Source: Diphasiastrum complanatum (Eukaryota > Streptophyta > Lycopodiopsida > Lycopodiales > Lycopodiaceae). Taken from it: a stretch of 64,000 nt of DNA. The notes under the pieces were generated by a model. That model worked only from the letters and a program-made list of their open reading frames with translations, had not been told where the DNA came from and did not search any database. The stretch covers positions 9,111,466 to 9,175,465 of the forward strand of contig CM055115.1 of NCBI GenBank assembly GCA_029204225.1, in the 5' to 3' direction. Position numbers and translations under genes: made by a program. Positions 1-10,790 of this stretch are shown here, in pieces (positions within the stretch are counted from its first letter, which is position 1; each line of letters opens with the position of its first letter).

Positions 1-716
1 CAACCACTCGCTCCTTGCCCTTTTTGAAAGGAGGGCCTGTAGAGGGTTTGTTTTTGGATTTCGGCCTTTGTTGCTCTTTGCAGGTCATAGTGTGCATGTT
101 GTCAAAAATCTGAACAAAACGCACAACATCCTCTAAGGATTGTGGCTGATTTCGGCGGACCTCCAATGGATATTCCTTGGGCAAGCCCAATATGAAATGC
201 ATCTTAAGGAGCACTCTGTTTATGCGGTTAAGAAGCCACAATGCAGCTTATTGGAAATCTTATAAATAGACATCTAAGAGTTTTGTTCCCATTTGCAAAG
301 TTGCAAATCGATGAGAATATTTAAAATCGCCATGGACAGGCATATAGGCAGCCTTAAAGGCTACCTGGAAGTAACCCAAGTAGTTGGGACCGTAGCTCGA
401 TCTTTAAGATCTTGCCACCATGAGTACGCTTTACCGCATAAGAACATGATGGTCGTAGCAATCCGAGCTATCTAGTAGATCGTGCATGGAGAAATGTGAA
501 GTCCATCGATCCAACCAGGCCAAGACCACATCTTGGTGTCTATCCTTTTTCTCCAGTAAAAAACTCCGGATTAAACATCGGGTTAAGGAGGGCTTGCTAA
601 GATTGGGACATAGCCCGCATTTCGGCCTCCGCCCGCTCATGTTTAGTCCGTATGTCAACAATTTGTTGCTGCAACAAATTAATTGCACACGTCATAATAT
701 CCATATCAGTCCATAG
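1..716 (-). pseudogene. Ty3/gypsy gag remnant
   Basis: Read on the minus strand, the segment gives pieces of a retrotransposon capsid (Retrotrans_gag family) in several frames. An N-terminal helix contains LLQQQIVDIRTKHERAEAEM. It is followed by FFTGEK, then a capsid core with VLAWLDRMDFTF and GKAYSWWQDLKDRATVP. The C-terminal part has LLKMHFILGLPKEYPLEVRR followed by a basic tail (PFKKGKERV) that runs off the window edge. Several frameshifts and stops show it is dead. No protease or polymerase can be seen because the element continues beyond position 1. The Ty3 assignment rests on the Trp-rich core and the F-x-x-GLP motif typical of the family. Confidence 0.7.
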
Positions 717-1937
717 GGGACTTGGAGCTCAAGTTTCTTCCATAGGAAAAGCAGTATGTAGCTAGAAGGCTGAGGAAAAATGGAGAACAACAGTATCAAA
801 ACCGTTAAAAATTGATAACTAGAGAAGGGCTCAAGAAATCAAGTAAACTTGAGCACTAACAAACTCTACAAACAACTTTGAGAATGAGGTAGAGGAAAAT
901 GAATGTACATCCTTTATTCCCTTCCTCAAAGCTTTCCCCTCTCCTCATGCAAAAAGGACAGTTGGGGCCCAATAAAGTCCCGATTTGTCCCTTCTAGGGT
1001 TTTCATACCATGTGGGACCATAAAATGGTGCCACATGGCCCATGGACCCCAATAAATCATAAAACTTGGTTAAGTTTTGTCTCTCTCCTCCAAACTCCTA
1101 CGTACTTTTCTCTACTCCTAAGCGTAGGAGATTAGCAGGTATAGAGGAGAAGGGAGAGAGCTGTAGAGATGAAGGGGGAGAGCTGTACGTTAAAAAAAGA
1201 TAGCTACCAAGTTTCAACTTGGCCTCAATCTTTTAAGATTCATAAACTATTGTATTATGATAACTTAGAATTTATTGTCGTCTTCTTAGTAAATAAGATT
1301 TGAAACTCAATGTTTGCTTTCATAAACTTTTAAAACATGGCTTTGCCAAAGGTTCCTTTGTGAGGGAAGCGTGGGGAGTGTACATTCTCCCAAGTCTCCC
1401 TTACAAATGGTCTATTCATGTTTACAATGAGTGAGGGTTGTGTGGGGAAAGACCGTTCTCCCCCTCCCTCCTTTCTTTCTTTTATTGTTTTCTCTCTCTC
1501 GTACGGATCTGTAACAACCCCCCCGTACGGATCTATATAGGTCCTCTTCCCAAACCTCGAGGAATGGGGTGCGTAGGTTTACAGGCTCACACTGCAGCGA
1601 GCCTGAGGCCCATAAAATTTTTATTTTTATTATTTTTTTAATGAAAAAGGCCAGGGGAAGAAATATTCTCTCACCCGATCCGTACCACAGGCTTGCGGAC
1701 TGAACAAGACTGTTCAGACCCGCCGACGGCTTTCATCTCTTTATTTTGGTTTTTTTGTTTTTTTTTTTGAAACAAAACTCAAAACAAAAAGAGTTAAAGG
1801 GGGAAGAACAAATCAAGAAAATGAAATTCTAAACTTTAAGCATAAAGTTCAGAAGGATTTTCAAACTATTACTAGGCTATTACAAATCATTTCTAATAAA
1901 AAAAACCAAAGGTAAAGCTTAAAGTTACTATTGTGCT
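717..1937. other. non-coding stretch, possible leader/LTR of the gag remnant
   Basis: No convincing coding sequence. It lies upstream of the minus-strand gag remnant, so it may include that element's leader and LTR, but no TG...CA ends or primer-binding site could be fixed. An 11-bp direct repeat (CGTACGGATCT) occurs twice near 1500-1530. Poly-T runs lie near 1620-1640 and 1745-1770. Confidence 0.3.
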
Positions 1938-2330
1938 TTAAGCTGACCTTTTGCTTTTACATATGCAAACCAGAATTTTGAGGCTTGAATAGTAAAAAGA
2001 ATTACCAATGTGAATTGCCTGTTTTAATCCATATGAACCATTCACATGCCAACCTTTTCCCAAGAAAACTTGAACAAAGTTTAAGACTAAAACGACCACA
2101 TTCCATATGAAGGAATACCCAGCTACATAAGCAAAAATGGAAACGTGTGCACCTCGAAATGTTACAAATCCCATAAATTTTCGATCGCCTTGAAGGTTCC
2201 GCACACCCCAGATGACGCACCGTATCTGCCCATCCATAGGGTCACAACCAACCCACCCCCATGCACTGGAGCTATCGACATAGTCATGCCTAGTTGAGCC
2301 TCCTATGATAAGTGGCGTCCCATACACAAC
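1938..2330 (-). repeat. diverged Ty3 chromovirus LTR fragment
   Basis: The part at about 2195-2330 matches, with many substitutions, the LTR pieces at 22260-22400, 24351-24460, 33100-33260 and 35540-35690. Shared landmarks are the CCCATCC-ATAGGGTCACAACC block, CATGCACTGGAGC and GACATAGTCATGCC. The open frame here (129 codons on the minus strand) is a by-product of LTR sequence and is not a gene. It is the most diverged member of this LTR group in the window. Confidence 0.6.
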
Positions 2331-2349
2331 TATAAAACTCTTTGTTTAT

Positions 2350-2695
2350 TTACGCAGATTATCCATGCGACACCCAACAATCGATTTTCCAAAATTTTGT
2401 TTGCATGGAACATCCACGCGTGGATTATCCACGCCAAAAAGTTTTTGAACACACCTCCGGCCAGTCCACCGGTGTTTTTCTGACACGGCGCCGAAAAATT
2501 TATGCGCGTGGATTATCCGCACGAAATTGAATTTCGAAAATTCCGACAACTGTTTCGGAGGGAACGTTGGCGGCCTCGAAAGGTAGTTTTCGCGTGGATT
2601 ATCCAAGCAGATTTCAGTTTGTTCACCGGACCGGACCGGACGTTAAAGAAATCCACGCGTGGATATCTTCTGCATGGATTATCCACGCATTTTTT
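2350..2695. repeat. cluster of short palindromes (GCGTGGAT-T-ATCCACGC type)
   Basis: About six full or half copies of a near-palindrome, GCGTGGATTATCCACGC, lie in 340 bp (near 2355, 2410-2434, 2503-2522, 2590-2607, 2650-2668 and 2675-2690). The arms GCGTGGAT and ATCCACGC are exact complements around one central base. Spacers between copies are unrelated and GC-rich. Copies are degraded mainly at CpG positions. Confidence 0.7.
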
Positions 2696-2895
2696 TTTTT
2701 GCATGTTGATAATGACATGAAATTAGTTAAATAAATATATTTCTAAATTGAATTACATTATGATGAGGTTATACATACTTTTCTAAAGTGAATTATATTA
2801 CGATGAGGTTTTTTTTTTTTTTGCATGTTGATAATGAAATGGAATTAGATGAATAAATATTTTTCTAAAGTGAATTATATCATGAATATTCCTAG
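2690..2895. repeat. 122-bp tandem duplication with poly-T starts
   Basis: The block starting with a T-run and GCATGTTGATAATG (2691-2812) is repeated from about 2811 with the same T-run and GCATGTTGATAATG. Both then continue into AATAAATAT...TTTCTAAA-TGAATTA. Two copies with a period of about 122 bp; AT-rich; no coding potential. Confidence 0.7.
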
Positions 2896-2904
2896 ATGAT
2901 TGAG

Positions 2905-3370
2905 ATTTTTGATGAGGTCGGCCACCTACTTTTGTAAGACAGTTGACTCGAGCTACCAAGAGGGTAATTATGCATGATCTAAGCCTTTGATAGCCAGGGG
3001 TTTAGGGTCTACCCCTAATGGCACTCTATCTAATCTCATATCCGAGATCATTTGATATGGATTGAGAGCTCATTTTGTACATACTTTGAGAGATTATCAA
3101 GAGATGGTGATTTTGGCAAGTTTGCTCTTTAATGAGGAATTGATGAATGATGAATGTGATATTTTTTGTGCCTAATGAATAGATCTGAATCTAGGGATGT
3201 GAAGATCAATTATTTCTAGTTTTATTGTGGTGTTCGAAAGCTCTTGCCAATTAGATGCAAAATAGGTTGAATTGCATGCTAGTTTTCTATCTATTAGATG
3301 TAAGTGAAACCTTTGATGCTTTTTCAATGTTTTAGTATCCAAATGAGGTTCATAACCTCTGATTTTAACA
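2905..3370 (+). repeat. 3' part of an orphan copia-type LTR
   Basis: The sequence ends in ...TTTTAACA immediately before a tRNA-Met primer-binding site, as an LTR should (terminal CA). The 5' end is uncertain; a TGATGAGG at about 2909 is a candidate start. No matching second LTR or open polyprotein follows, so this is an orphan end. Confidence 0.5.
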
Positions 3371-3388
3371 TGGTATCAGAGCCCAAAT
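3371..3388 (+). promoter_or_regulatory. primer-binding site (tRNA-iMet type)
   Basis: TGGTATCAGAGCCCAA complements the 3' end of plant initiator tRNA-Met, the usual primer for copia reverse transcription. It directly follows an LTR-like CA end. Confidence 0.7.
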
Positions 3389-4300
3389 GCAATTACAAGT
3401 TCATGATTGTTTAATTTTTATTGCCCTTATTACTACCTTAAGTTTGATGATGTTCCTTCAAGTGTGAATGAAACTGTAGGAACAAAAGAGTGATTTGATG
3501 TAATGAAAAGTGAGTATATGATGCATTGTTTGAGATACTTGTAAAACTATTGATCTTCCATCAAATATGTTTACATATCCCCTGCTCCAGAGGATCTGTT
3601 TACTACGTTTCTTTTACTTGCTTTTTCTTCAGAATCATTTTTGCCTATTACCAAGCTTCATGGCATTCATTAGACGTATTCTTGATTTAACAATACCAAA
3701 CCAGACAGAAGGGAACAGATTCTCGTTGTAGTATAGCTTTTTGTCCTGCCTGTCAGAGGACTACTCAAGGTCGTCTCTCTTGAATGCACTTACATTCTAA
3801 TAGGGATGCAAGCCAAGAACGCTCATTCAAATATCAACATGCAGCCCAAATGGACATTCAGTAGATTCTACAACTATCTACACTTAAAACAGACTGAATC
3901 AGAGCCTGTATTTTACTAACACTGAGCTACACTTGCATAAATTGACAAAATAAGAAACAAAACTAATCTACAGCATGTTAGAAGTCCAAGAATCAAGATA
4001 CCAACCAGTCTTTTGATTCTTGGACATCCCAAGAACATCAAAAACTGGAATGCTAGAGAATATGCAAGATTTACACCACAGCTCCAGCCTATTTAGTTCA
4101 CCTGAATGCTGATTCCTACATTAATCCACAAGAAAACAAGAAATCTAATCCACTCTACGAAAGCAGCAAATCTAATCCACTCTACAGTCCACAACCACAC
4201 ACAATGAACAGAAGGACATGATCATAGGGGCATCACTCAAGAAAACCATCATGATCAAGGAGCTCAATGGATGCATCTAACTTGTGGAGGCTCTTCTCAT
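3389..4300. other. no recognisable feature
   Basis: AT-rich, no long open frame, no LTR ends. One local echo: AATCTAATCCACTCTAC occurs twice near 4143 and 4170. It may be the internal remnant of the orphan element that begins at 3371, but nothing coding is left. Confidence 0.3.
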
Positions 4301-6184
4301 TTCAGCATGGAGTTGATACAATTCTCAAAAAGCTCCTCTACACAAAGAGGGAGTCTCTTAAATAAGCAAGAGAGCTTATTAGGTGGCATCCTAGTGGAAT
4401 TTCCACATTTCACAAATTACAAGTGGAATAATGCTCTCCACTAGAGGTCACCATCAAAAGGTGGCTCACTCTACTTTCTATAAGAGGGGTCTACTTGCAT
4501 TTATTACATTTGCCTAGAAATACTAGTTCCTACATGGTCATTCCATCTTCCGGGATTCACCATGAGGCTTACACAGTTCTTGCATGTCTTTCCTAGCTAG
4601 TATTCCTCGGCTCTCATACTCGGATCTCAATCTTCATTAGTCTCATCTTCTTAGAAACCTCCTCGGTCTAAGGTGAGAGGTGCTCTTGAGTTACTCTGTC
4701 CGAGTATCTTGGAGATTCGGCAGAATCAGCCAACATCATCCCACCCCTAATGTGTTGCAGGACCCACTGCAACTCATATTGGACGATGTCGCTCCGCTTT
4801 GCATTGGCATCTTCGATCGTCACTTGGAAAAGCATAGATCCTCGTTCACTTTCATAAAACCAAGTGCTTATTATCGCCAGTCTTTATCACAAAAACTATT
4901 TTTTTCATGAATTGTCGTAGTTTAACCAGAATGTCTTATTGCTGCAATTGGTTGACATTCTCAAAATTGGAGAGCTCTCAGCAGCTTCACAACTTGCATG
5001 CTTGAGTGTTTTCCATGTGTCTCCTTGTTTTGTCACTTGTATCTGCCATTGACGGTTTCATCTTTGGTTTCTTGGAAAATTCTATCTTCTGGGAGATCTT
5101 TATCCTCCATTTTCTTCTAGGTGTTTCTGTGGTTCTTCTCTTAGTCGAAGTTCCAGTCTTAAGAAAAATCTTCGATCTGGTAGGTTGCACAAACTTTGGT
5201 TATCAGTCTCAAGGGGATGGACTCATCATCAAGAAATTGGTGGTAGGAACAAATTTGGATGACGATTTGATAACGATTAGGAAACATGATGAAGGCTTAG
5301 TGGAAGGGTGAAGGAACTAATAGTTCTATAGTTGCAGCCTTGGACCCTTGCAATGTCGAGCTTTGACCACCACTTGCTAGGTGAGGAGCTTGCTTTATTT
5401 GCAGGTTCACGGTTGTCTTCATCTTTCATTTTTTTCTGCAGCTCTTTCTTTTGATTCATTACTTTTGGATCTCTTTGGGCTTCATAAGAAAGGATTCAAC
5501 TATCATTGCTCCAGAGAGTTTCTTTTGATCAAGACTGATCTGACTCAACTATTGCTTAAGTTTTGTCCTTTCGTCCTCAGCTTCTTGAATCTTTCTCTTT
5601 ATTTCTTCTAGCTGCTTCGCCTGCTTCTTAGGTCTTCTTTTGGATGATCAACCATTGTAGGTGGTGGTTAGTCTTTGCAAGACATTTGCAATGATCTTTT
5701 GGCCGCTTTGGTAAGACTATCAAAACTGGGGATTTCTTAGAAGAACAATAAACTGATGATAAACAAACAGATGGAAGGAAGGGTGGTGTTGACAACGGTA
5801 GATGGTGTGGACGATAGACATGAGAATGGGCGCATAAGTATGGCAAGAGGTTGATTGAAGAAGGAGACTGATTTTCCAATGCTTGTGTTTCCCTTTCTAA
5901 AGATCTTCGTCATGAATGAGGTACTTTTTCGGATTGAGTCTCTTTGGATTACCCATCTGCCTTCTTTAGCCTTGTCCACTTGTGACCTTGGCTGTTGATC
6001 TTGCTGGGTGTTGTTGCTGGCAATGTGGCTGCTCCAGTGGATCCAAGCAGATCCACTCTCTCTCCCCCCAAAAATCGGTTGGTGGGGATGTTGGTACTGG
6101 TAACTGGTCATGCTCAGGAATGGATCGGCGTGTGCAACACATAGTTGAAAACATGTTGAAGATGTGACTGGTCTAAAGATGGAA
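4300..6184 (-). pseudogene. degenerate coding-like region, minus strand
   Basis: Not identified. Read on the minus strand, short frames give charged, helix-like peptides, for example EEIKRKIQEAEDERTKLK near 5600 and a Lys/Arg-rich stretch at 4990-5190. Several stops and frame changes interrupt them. This pattern fits a decayed gag-type or transposon protein, but no diagnostic motif was found. The plus-strand hydrophobic frame at 5006-5311 is the antisense of the Lys-rich stretch. Confidence 0.25.
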
Positions 6185-6385
6185 CAAATTTTAGCTAAAT
6201 TTGTTTCGATCTTGTTGTAGTTGACTGGAGTCTCCTCTTAGATGATTTTCATCATCACTCTCACTTTCAAAAATTATTTCATCATCCTAGCTATTAGAAT
6301 TTCTATTCTCAACATCTATGGAAGTGGGTGCTTCAAGTATAGTTTGAGGATTTACTACATCTCTAGGTAGCTCAATCTCATAGTT
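6185..6385 (-). pseudogene. copia integrase-RT linker fragment
   Basis: Minus-strand translation gives EIELPRDVVNPQTILEAPTS, then an acidic run (DDEIIFESESDDENHLRGDS) with one internal stop. This acidic linker is typical of copia polyproteins between integrase and reverse transcriptase. It abuts the plus-strand Copia-A integrase at 6389, so the two are from different insertions and the junction is a rearrangement point. Confidence 0.5.
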
Positions 6386-6388
6386 AAA

Positions 6389-7170
6389 ATGATGACCTTT
6401 ATTGATGATATGTCACGTAAGATGTGGATCTACTTCTTGAAGAAGAAATCAGATGCATTTGATAGCTTCAAGAGCTTCAAAGCATTGGTTGAAAATCAGA
6501 CAGGTAGGAAGATCAAAGTCCTAAGATCAGGTAGTGGAGGTGAGTACAAGTCTAATGACTTCTATGATCTTTGTGATCAATGTGGGATTAAAAGACAATT
6601 TACGCAAGCTCATACTCCTGCTCTCAATGGTGTAGCTTAGCGCAAGAATCGTACGATTGTGAAAAGTGAGGATACCGCCTGATGATGATCCATTCATTGA
6701 CCTTCCGAGTGATGAACATGAGGATACATCTCAAGATACTACTACTCAGCCTCAAGAGACAGGTTGGAGAGGTAGGGACAAACCTTTTGGTGCAAGAAGG
6801 ATTGAAGTTGTAGGTGACAAACACAAGGAGAAGGATTTACCGTGGGATACATTTTCACCGGGAAGCCGATCACCTAACAAGAAGCTCCCTAAGTGGTTTG
6901 AGAGATTGTTGGAGAGCCGCGACATAGACGACTTTCCAGGATCATCTAACTAGGGAGAGCTACAAAGATCAACAAGAGAGAAGACTCAACCTGAAAGGTA
7001 TGAAGCAAATTATGCTCTCTTATCTAGCGGTATTCAAAGCAAAGAACCTTACTTACGAAGAAGATGTACCCTCAAGAAGAAAAGTTCTGCTGCATCAAGT
7101 GATTCTTCTGATGCAATTCATGTTATAACTTTGTTCACATACAAACTGAAGCAGCTAGGACAGTGACAAA
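6389..7170 (+). pseudogene. Copia-A integrase / linker / RT-start fragment
   Basis: From 6389 the reading gives FIDDMSRKMWIYFLKKKSDAF...KVLRSGSGGEY...GIKRQFTQAHTPALNGVA, the core of a copia integrase. The second catalytic Asp (usually LRSD-x-GGE) reads Gly here. A stop at 6638-6640 falls where AERKNR is expected. An internal deletion then joins a linker (DDDPFIDLPSDEHEDTSQD, 6681 on) and the start of the RT domain (ERYEANYALLSSGIQSKEP, about 6995-7050). The corresponding sequence in both right-hand copies (46.77 and 49.4 kb) lacks about 750 bp, so this copy keeps the older structure. Confidence 0.8.
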
Positions 7171-7440
7171 CAAAGATGTACCCCATAAAAACAATTAATG
7201 ATCGATGCAACAATAGAGACTGGTCATTTCTTTTTCAACGTCGAGTGCAAATTTTTGTATAGATTACAACAACGATGTTGTATCCATTTGCGCAGTCCCA
7301 AATTTTCATATTCAAACTTTAATAGATTTTTGGAAGGAGCACATTACAACAATTCATCTAGATTTGGAGGACTTGCTTAATCTGAGCATGAGGACATGTG
7401 ATAAAAAGAATGAGCTTAGAATAGGTTAAGTGTATTCCGA
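7060..7440 (+). repeat. Copia-B upstream block shared three ways
   Basis: The block with GATGTACCC...CAAGAAGAAAAGTTCTGC, then GATCGATGCAACAATAGAGA and CCCAAATTTTCATATTCAAA recurs at 27700-28060 (plus) and 53100-53450 (minus). Only its end, after CCCAAATTTTC, survives at 46640-46765 and 49274-49400. It lies 5' of the Copia-B leader in every case. It has short frames but no recognised domain. Confidence 0.7.
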
Positions 7441-7532
7441 TACCAGGTCAAAGATCAAATCGATCCATGGTCGATTTTCATTTCGACCTAGAGTCCATAT
7501 GTTATTATGATCCTTTTCAAAAGTGGTTATGG

Positions 7533-7690
7533 AACTTAAGATGACTATTTCATATTTAGAACAACTACTAGGCTTTATAAAGAGCATTTGTTCTCGCATA
7601 TTTCTTTGAAATGGAATGAAGTGAAGTTAGTGAGTTAGTCTATTTTCATTCTCAATTCACTGATAGTTATTACTATCGCTTAGACTAATA
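7533..7690 (+). promoter_or_regulatory. putative short LTR/promoter of Copia-B
   Basis: The stretch from GTGGTTATGGAACTTAAG through CTTTATAAAGAGCATTTG to GAGTTAGTCTATTTTCATT also lies at the 3' end of Copia-B (18362-18480, 56325-56450). Sequence shared by both ends of the element is expected of an LTR. It contains a TATA-like box (TTTATAAAG here, CTATATAAAG in other copies). TG/CA ends and a downstream tRNA-Met site could not be fixed, so the exact LTR is open. Confidence 0.45.
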
Positions 7691-7725
7691 TCCACCTGGA
7701 TTTCCAAGGGAAAGCCAGTCCTATC

Positions 7726-9202
7726 ATGGACAAGCTTGATGGAGCCAATCACCATCTATAGAAATTTAAGATGAGAACTGTGCTAATGGCTAAGAAATTT
7801 TATGACGTTGTTATAGGTGTAGAGGTAAGAAACGAAGCTGATGATGCTGCAATCTCTCGATGGAAGCTGAAGGATGGCAAAGCCTTTGTGCTGATCATCC
7901 TCAATATATCAAACACTCAAATCAGCCATGTGTATGAAGCTCATATCTCCAAGGAATTCTGGGACATCTTGAGCACTCTGTACGATGAGCGCGACATAGA
8001 TTCCAAGCTACATCTAAGAAAGAACATTTTCTCCGTCAAGATGACCAACGAAGATTCCCTACAGAATCACATTAACCAGTTCAAGAACCTGCTAAAGCAA
8101 ATGGCCACTTTTGGATTTGTCATAGATGATCAAGATGTAGTAATGACACTACTTTCAAGCTTTCCAAGCTCATACGACAGCTGGGTGATGATCATCTTGA
8201 CACACCCTGAATTGACTCTTTCAAGAGTCATGACAATGTTGTTTTAGGAAGAGAGCAGAAGGAACAAAGTCTCTGGTTCCTCAAGTGTCGACTCTCATGT
8301 CTTATACACCAACAAAGGCTCAACTAAGCAAAAGAAGAAAGGCCCAAAGCAACCAAAGCTAAAGCATGAACCGACACAGCGTCAAGAGCAGTCAAACTAG
8401 CCGACAAAGAATTAGCTGTTCTACACATATTCCGATGATCCAACCACAAGATCCAAGGTTGTCGCATACTACAAGAAAAGAACAACAGCAAGGGGCAGTC
8501 GAAACAAGTGGCATATGCAGGTACAGAAGCACCACAGTCGATTCAAGAATCGGATAATGATGCCTTAATGACTAGCCATCAAAGAACATCCAACGACAAC
8601 TCCTGGTTTCTAAACTCTAGAGCCACACAACACATGACTAGCCATATTGGCTATTTTGAGTCCTATACGCCTTCCAATACCAAACGATATGTTCACCTAG
8701 GCAACAATAGCACACAGGCTATCAAAGGTGAAGGTACAGTAAGATCGAGCTTTGCAAATGATCAATCTAAGCTACTTTGAAATGTAGTGCATCTACCGAA
8801 TCTATCTACAAATTCACTCTTTGTTAGCAAAATTACAGATCTAGGACATAAAATAGAATTTGAATCTGATGAGTGTAAAGTAGTTGATAAGGAAGACAGG
8901 ATCCTAGCACTCGGAAAGAGACATGGATTCTTGTATAGATTAAGTCATTGTTGTTCTACCTCTAGTCATGCTCTTAGTACTTCTATTCAAAGAAATAACA
9001 GTTCACTTTGGCATTATAGACTTTGTCACCTACATTATTCTTTTGTAAAACAAATGTCTAAACAATCTATTGTTGTTGATCTTGACTATCCAGATAGGAT
9101 AGTCAAATTATCTACTTGTCAAGACTGTCTAGTCTGTAAACTGGCCATGAAACCATTTAGATCAAGCCATCAACATGTTTCTAGTGGATTGCTTGGTGTA
9201 CT
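7726..9202 (+). pseudogene. Copia-B gag-protease-preintegrase, left arm
   Basis: Starts at ATG 7726 (MDKLDGANHHL), with a stop at codon 12 where the family has Trp (TAG for TGG). A gag frame runs to 8247 (UBN2-type region: KEFWDILSTLY, KLHLRKNIF, LQNHINQFKNLLKQM, SYDSWVMIILTHPELTLSRV). The protease motif at about 8610 reads WFLNSRATQHMT instead of WxxDSGATxHM: the catalytic Asp is Asn and the Gly is Arg. The GAG-pre-integrase part (8787-9196) has LWHYRLCHLHYSF and CQDCLVCKLAMKPFRSSH. The element is cut at 9202 by the large insertion flanked by TGTACT and resumes at 16777. Confidence 0.85.
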
Positions 9203-9412
9203 GTTTGTGGGGAAAAAGACCTCTTTTTCAAACTATTTTCGACGAAAAATCGTCGCCGTGCGCTATTACGTTGACGCAGAACTGCCTAAAAATGACGCAT
9301 AAATGGCCCATAATGGCCGGTTGCACTGCTATTGAAATAGTATTCATTTGTTAATTTACGTTGTATGAAAGTGTCATTTATGCGGCCTATGCCCCTAGTT
9401 TTCGGGTTTGTC

Positions 9413-10790
9413 GGGACTAGGAGGTGCCAAGTATTTTCGTAGTACTAGTTATTAAAAACTTGGCTGTGAGCCCATAAAAACTGAAATCATAAATAGGACC
9501 CAACTTGACTTTGAAATTGCAAGTTGAGGCCAAGCTAGGTGCTAAAAACGGAATTTGGGCCAGTGCCCTATTTTTAGAGTCAGTTTTTGAAAAGTCATAA
9601 GGAGGTGCCCCATTTCTTGAAGGGGTGCACCTCCAGCCCATTGAGCCCCTACGTATAGGGAGGCGTGTGGGACAACATACCATTGTTCATTGTCATCTTC
9701 TTGGAGAGAGAGAGAGAGAAGCTTGGAGAGAAAGGGAAGGAGTAGAAGTTGTTGTGCTTGGTGCCTCCCATCTCTTCCACTTCCTATTTGTGCTCAATCC
9801 ACAGAGACAAGGAGGAGGAAAGGAGAAGAGGCTGATCTGCCTGGTGCCTTCCACTGTAATTTCTTTGTTGTATATTTACTCTAAATTCTGTTCATTTTCA
9901 TTGCTATTGATCTGTTTTTCATCCTTTAGCATTGTGTTACCACTGTTTGTGGATTTGTGAATTGTTTTTTCTGCCATCTCTAACATTTGGTTGCAGATCT
10001 TGGAAGGGTGTAGATTGCATCTTGTAGATTGTTGTCATTAATCTTGTAGATTGTTGGGATTAATCTTGTAGATTGTTGTCATTAATCTTGTGTCTGCAGA
10101 GCTTGCAATTGTGGAAAGCTTTGTTGTTACATTCACAAGGTTTTGTGACTTATTTAAAGATTGTTTGTTATCCAAGAAGGCAGTCATTGCCTTGTTTATT
10201 GCTGATCACTAAGGCTTTCAAAGCTTTGTCAGTAGTTTTGAGGGAAGCCCAATGAACAGAGCCTATTCATTGCTAGTTTTCTGAGAAGTTATTGATTTGT
10301 TTGGGATCCAATACCCCGTGGGCCTGTCAAAAAGCAGAGTACATATCTCTAGTTTTGCTTGAGGCCATTTTTCTGCCTGTCAAAATCATTGGATATTTCC
10401 CTATCTTGTTTACCCTTAAGAAAAAAAAACACACAGGCATAGAGCCCTGAGGGCCTGAATGTTTGAAACAGCTCTGCTTGTTAATGCCTCTAGAGGCCAA
10501 CTGTGTGCAGTTTCTTTTCAAGGAATGAAGAATCTAGTTACTTGAAACCCATCATTCTTCTGGAATCTATCTTGCAGTCTATAGAGGTACTTCTTTCCTT
10601 CCTGCCAATGGTGAATGCATTCAATGCATTGCTTTCATGTGCCTTTTGAAGATGGCCTACATATTGTGAGAGTATCAGTCTTTGAAGACAGCGATGTGTT
10701 ACTGAGCCACTTTCTGCTCTTCCATCTCTTCATCGTTGCCCTACTGTGGCTGGTTCCTTCTCCCTGTCTATGTTGTGGCTCGTTAGATAG
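9413..10790. other. left part of unknown 2.6 kb insertion (absent from R)
   Basis: This part is missing in R, where a gag segment stands in its place. It contains a GA-run (9703-9719), a GGAGGTGCC motif echoed as GGGTGCACCTCC (9420-9635), and a 22-bp tandem repeat. The GA-rich start and following pyrimidine-rich DNA could be a captured 5'UTR, but no open frame longer than 111 codons exists and none resembles a known protein. Confidence 0.35.
10021..10092. repeat. 22-bp tandem repeat, three units
   Basis: Three successive units of CTTGTAGATTGTTGTCATTAAT (one central unit has GG for TC), followed by a partial fourth unit (CTTGTGTC). Confidence 0.85.

Noticed and set aside
5006-5311. 101-codon hydrophobic plus-strand frame resembling a membrane protein
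   Set aside because: The minus strand of the same DNA gives a Lys/Arg-rich helical peptide, more like real coding remains; the hydrophobic reading is its antisense.
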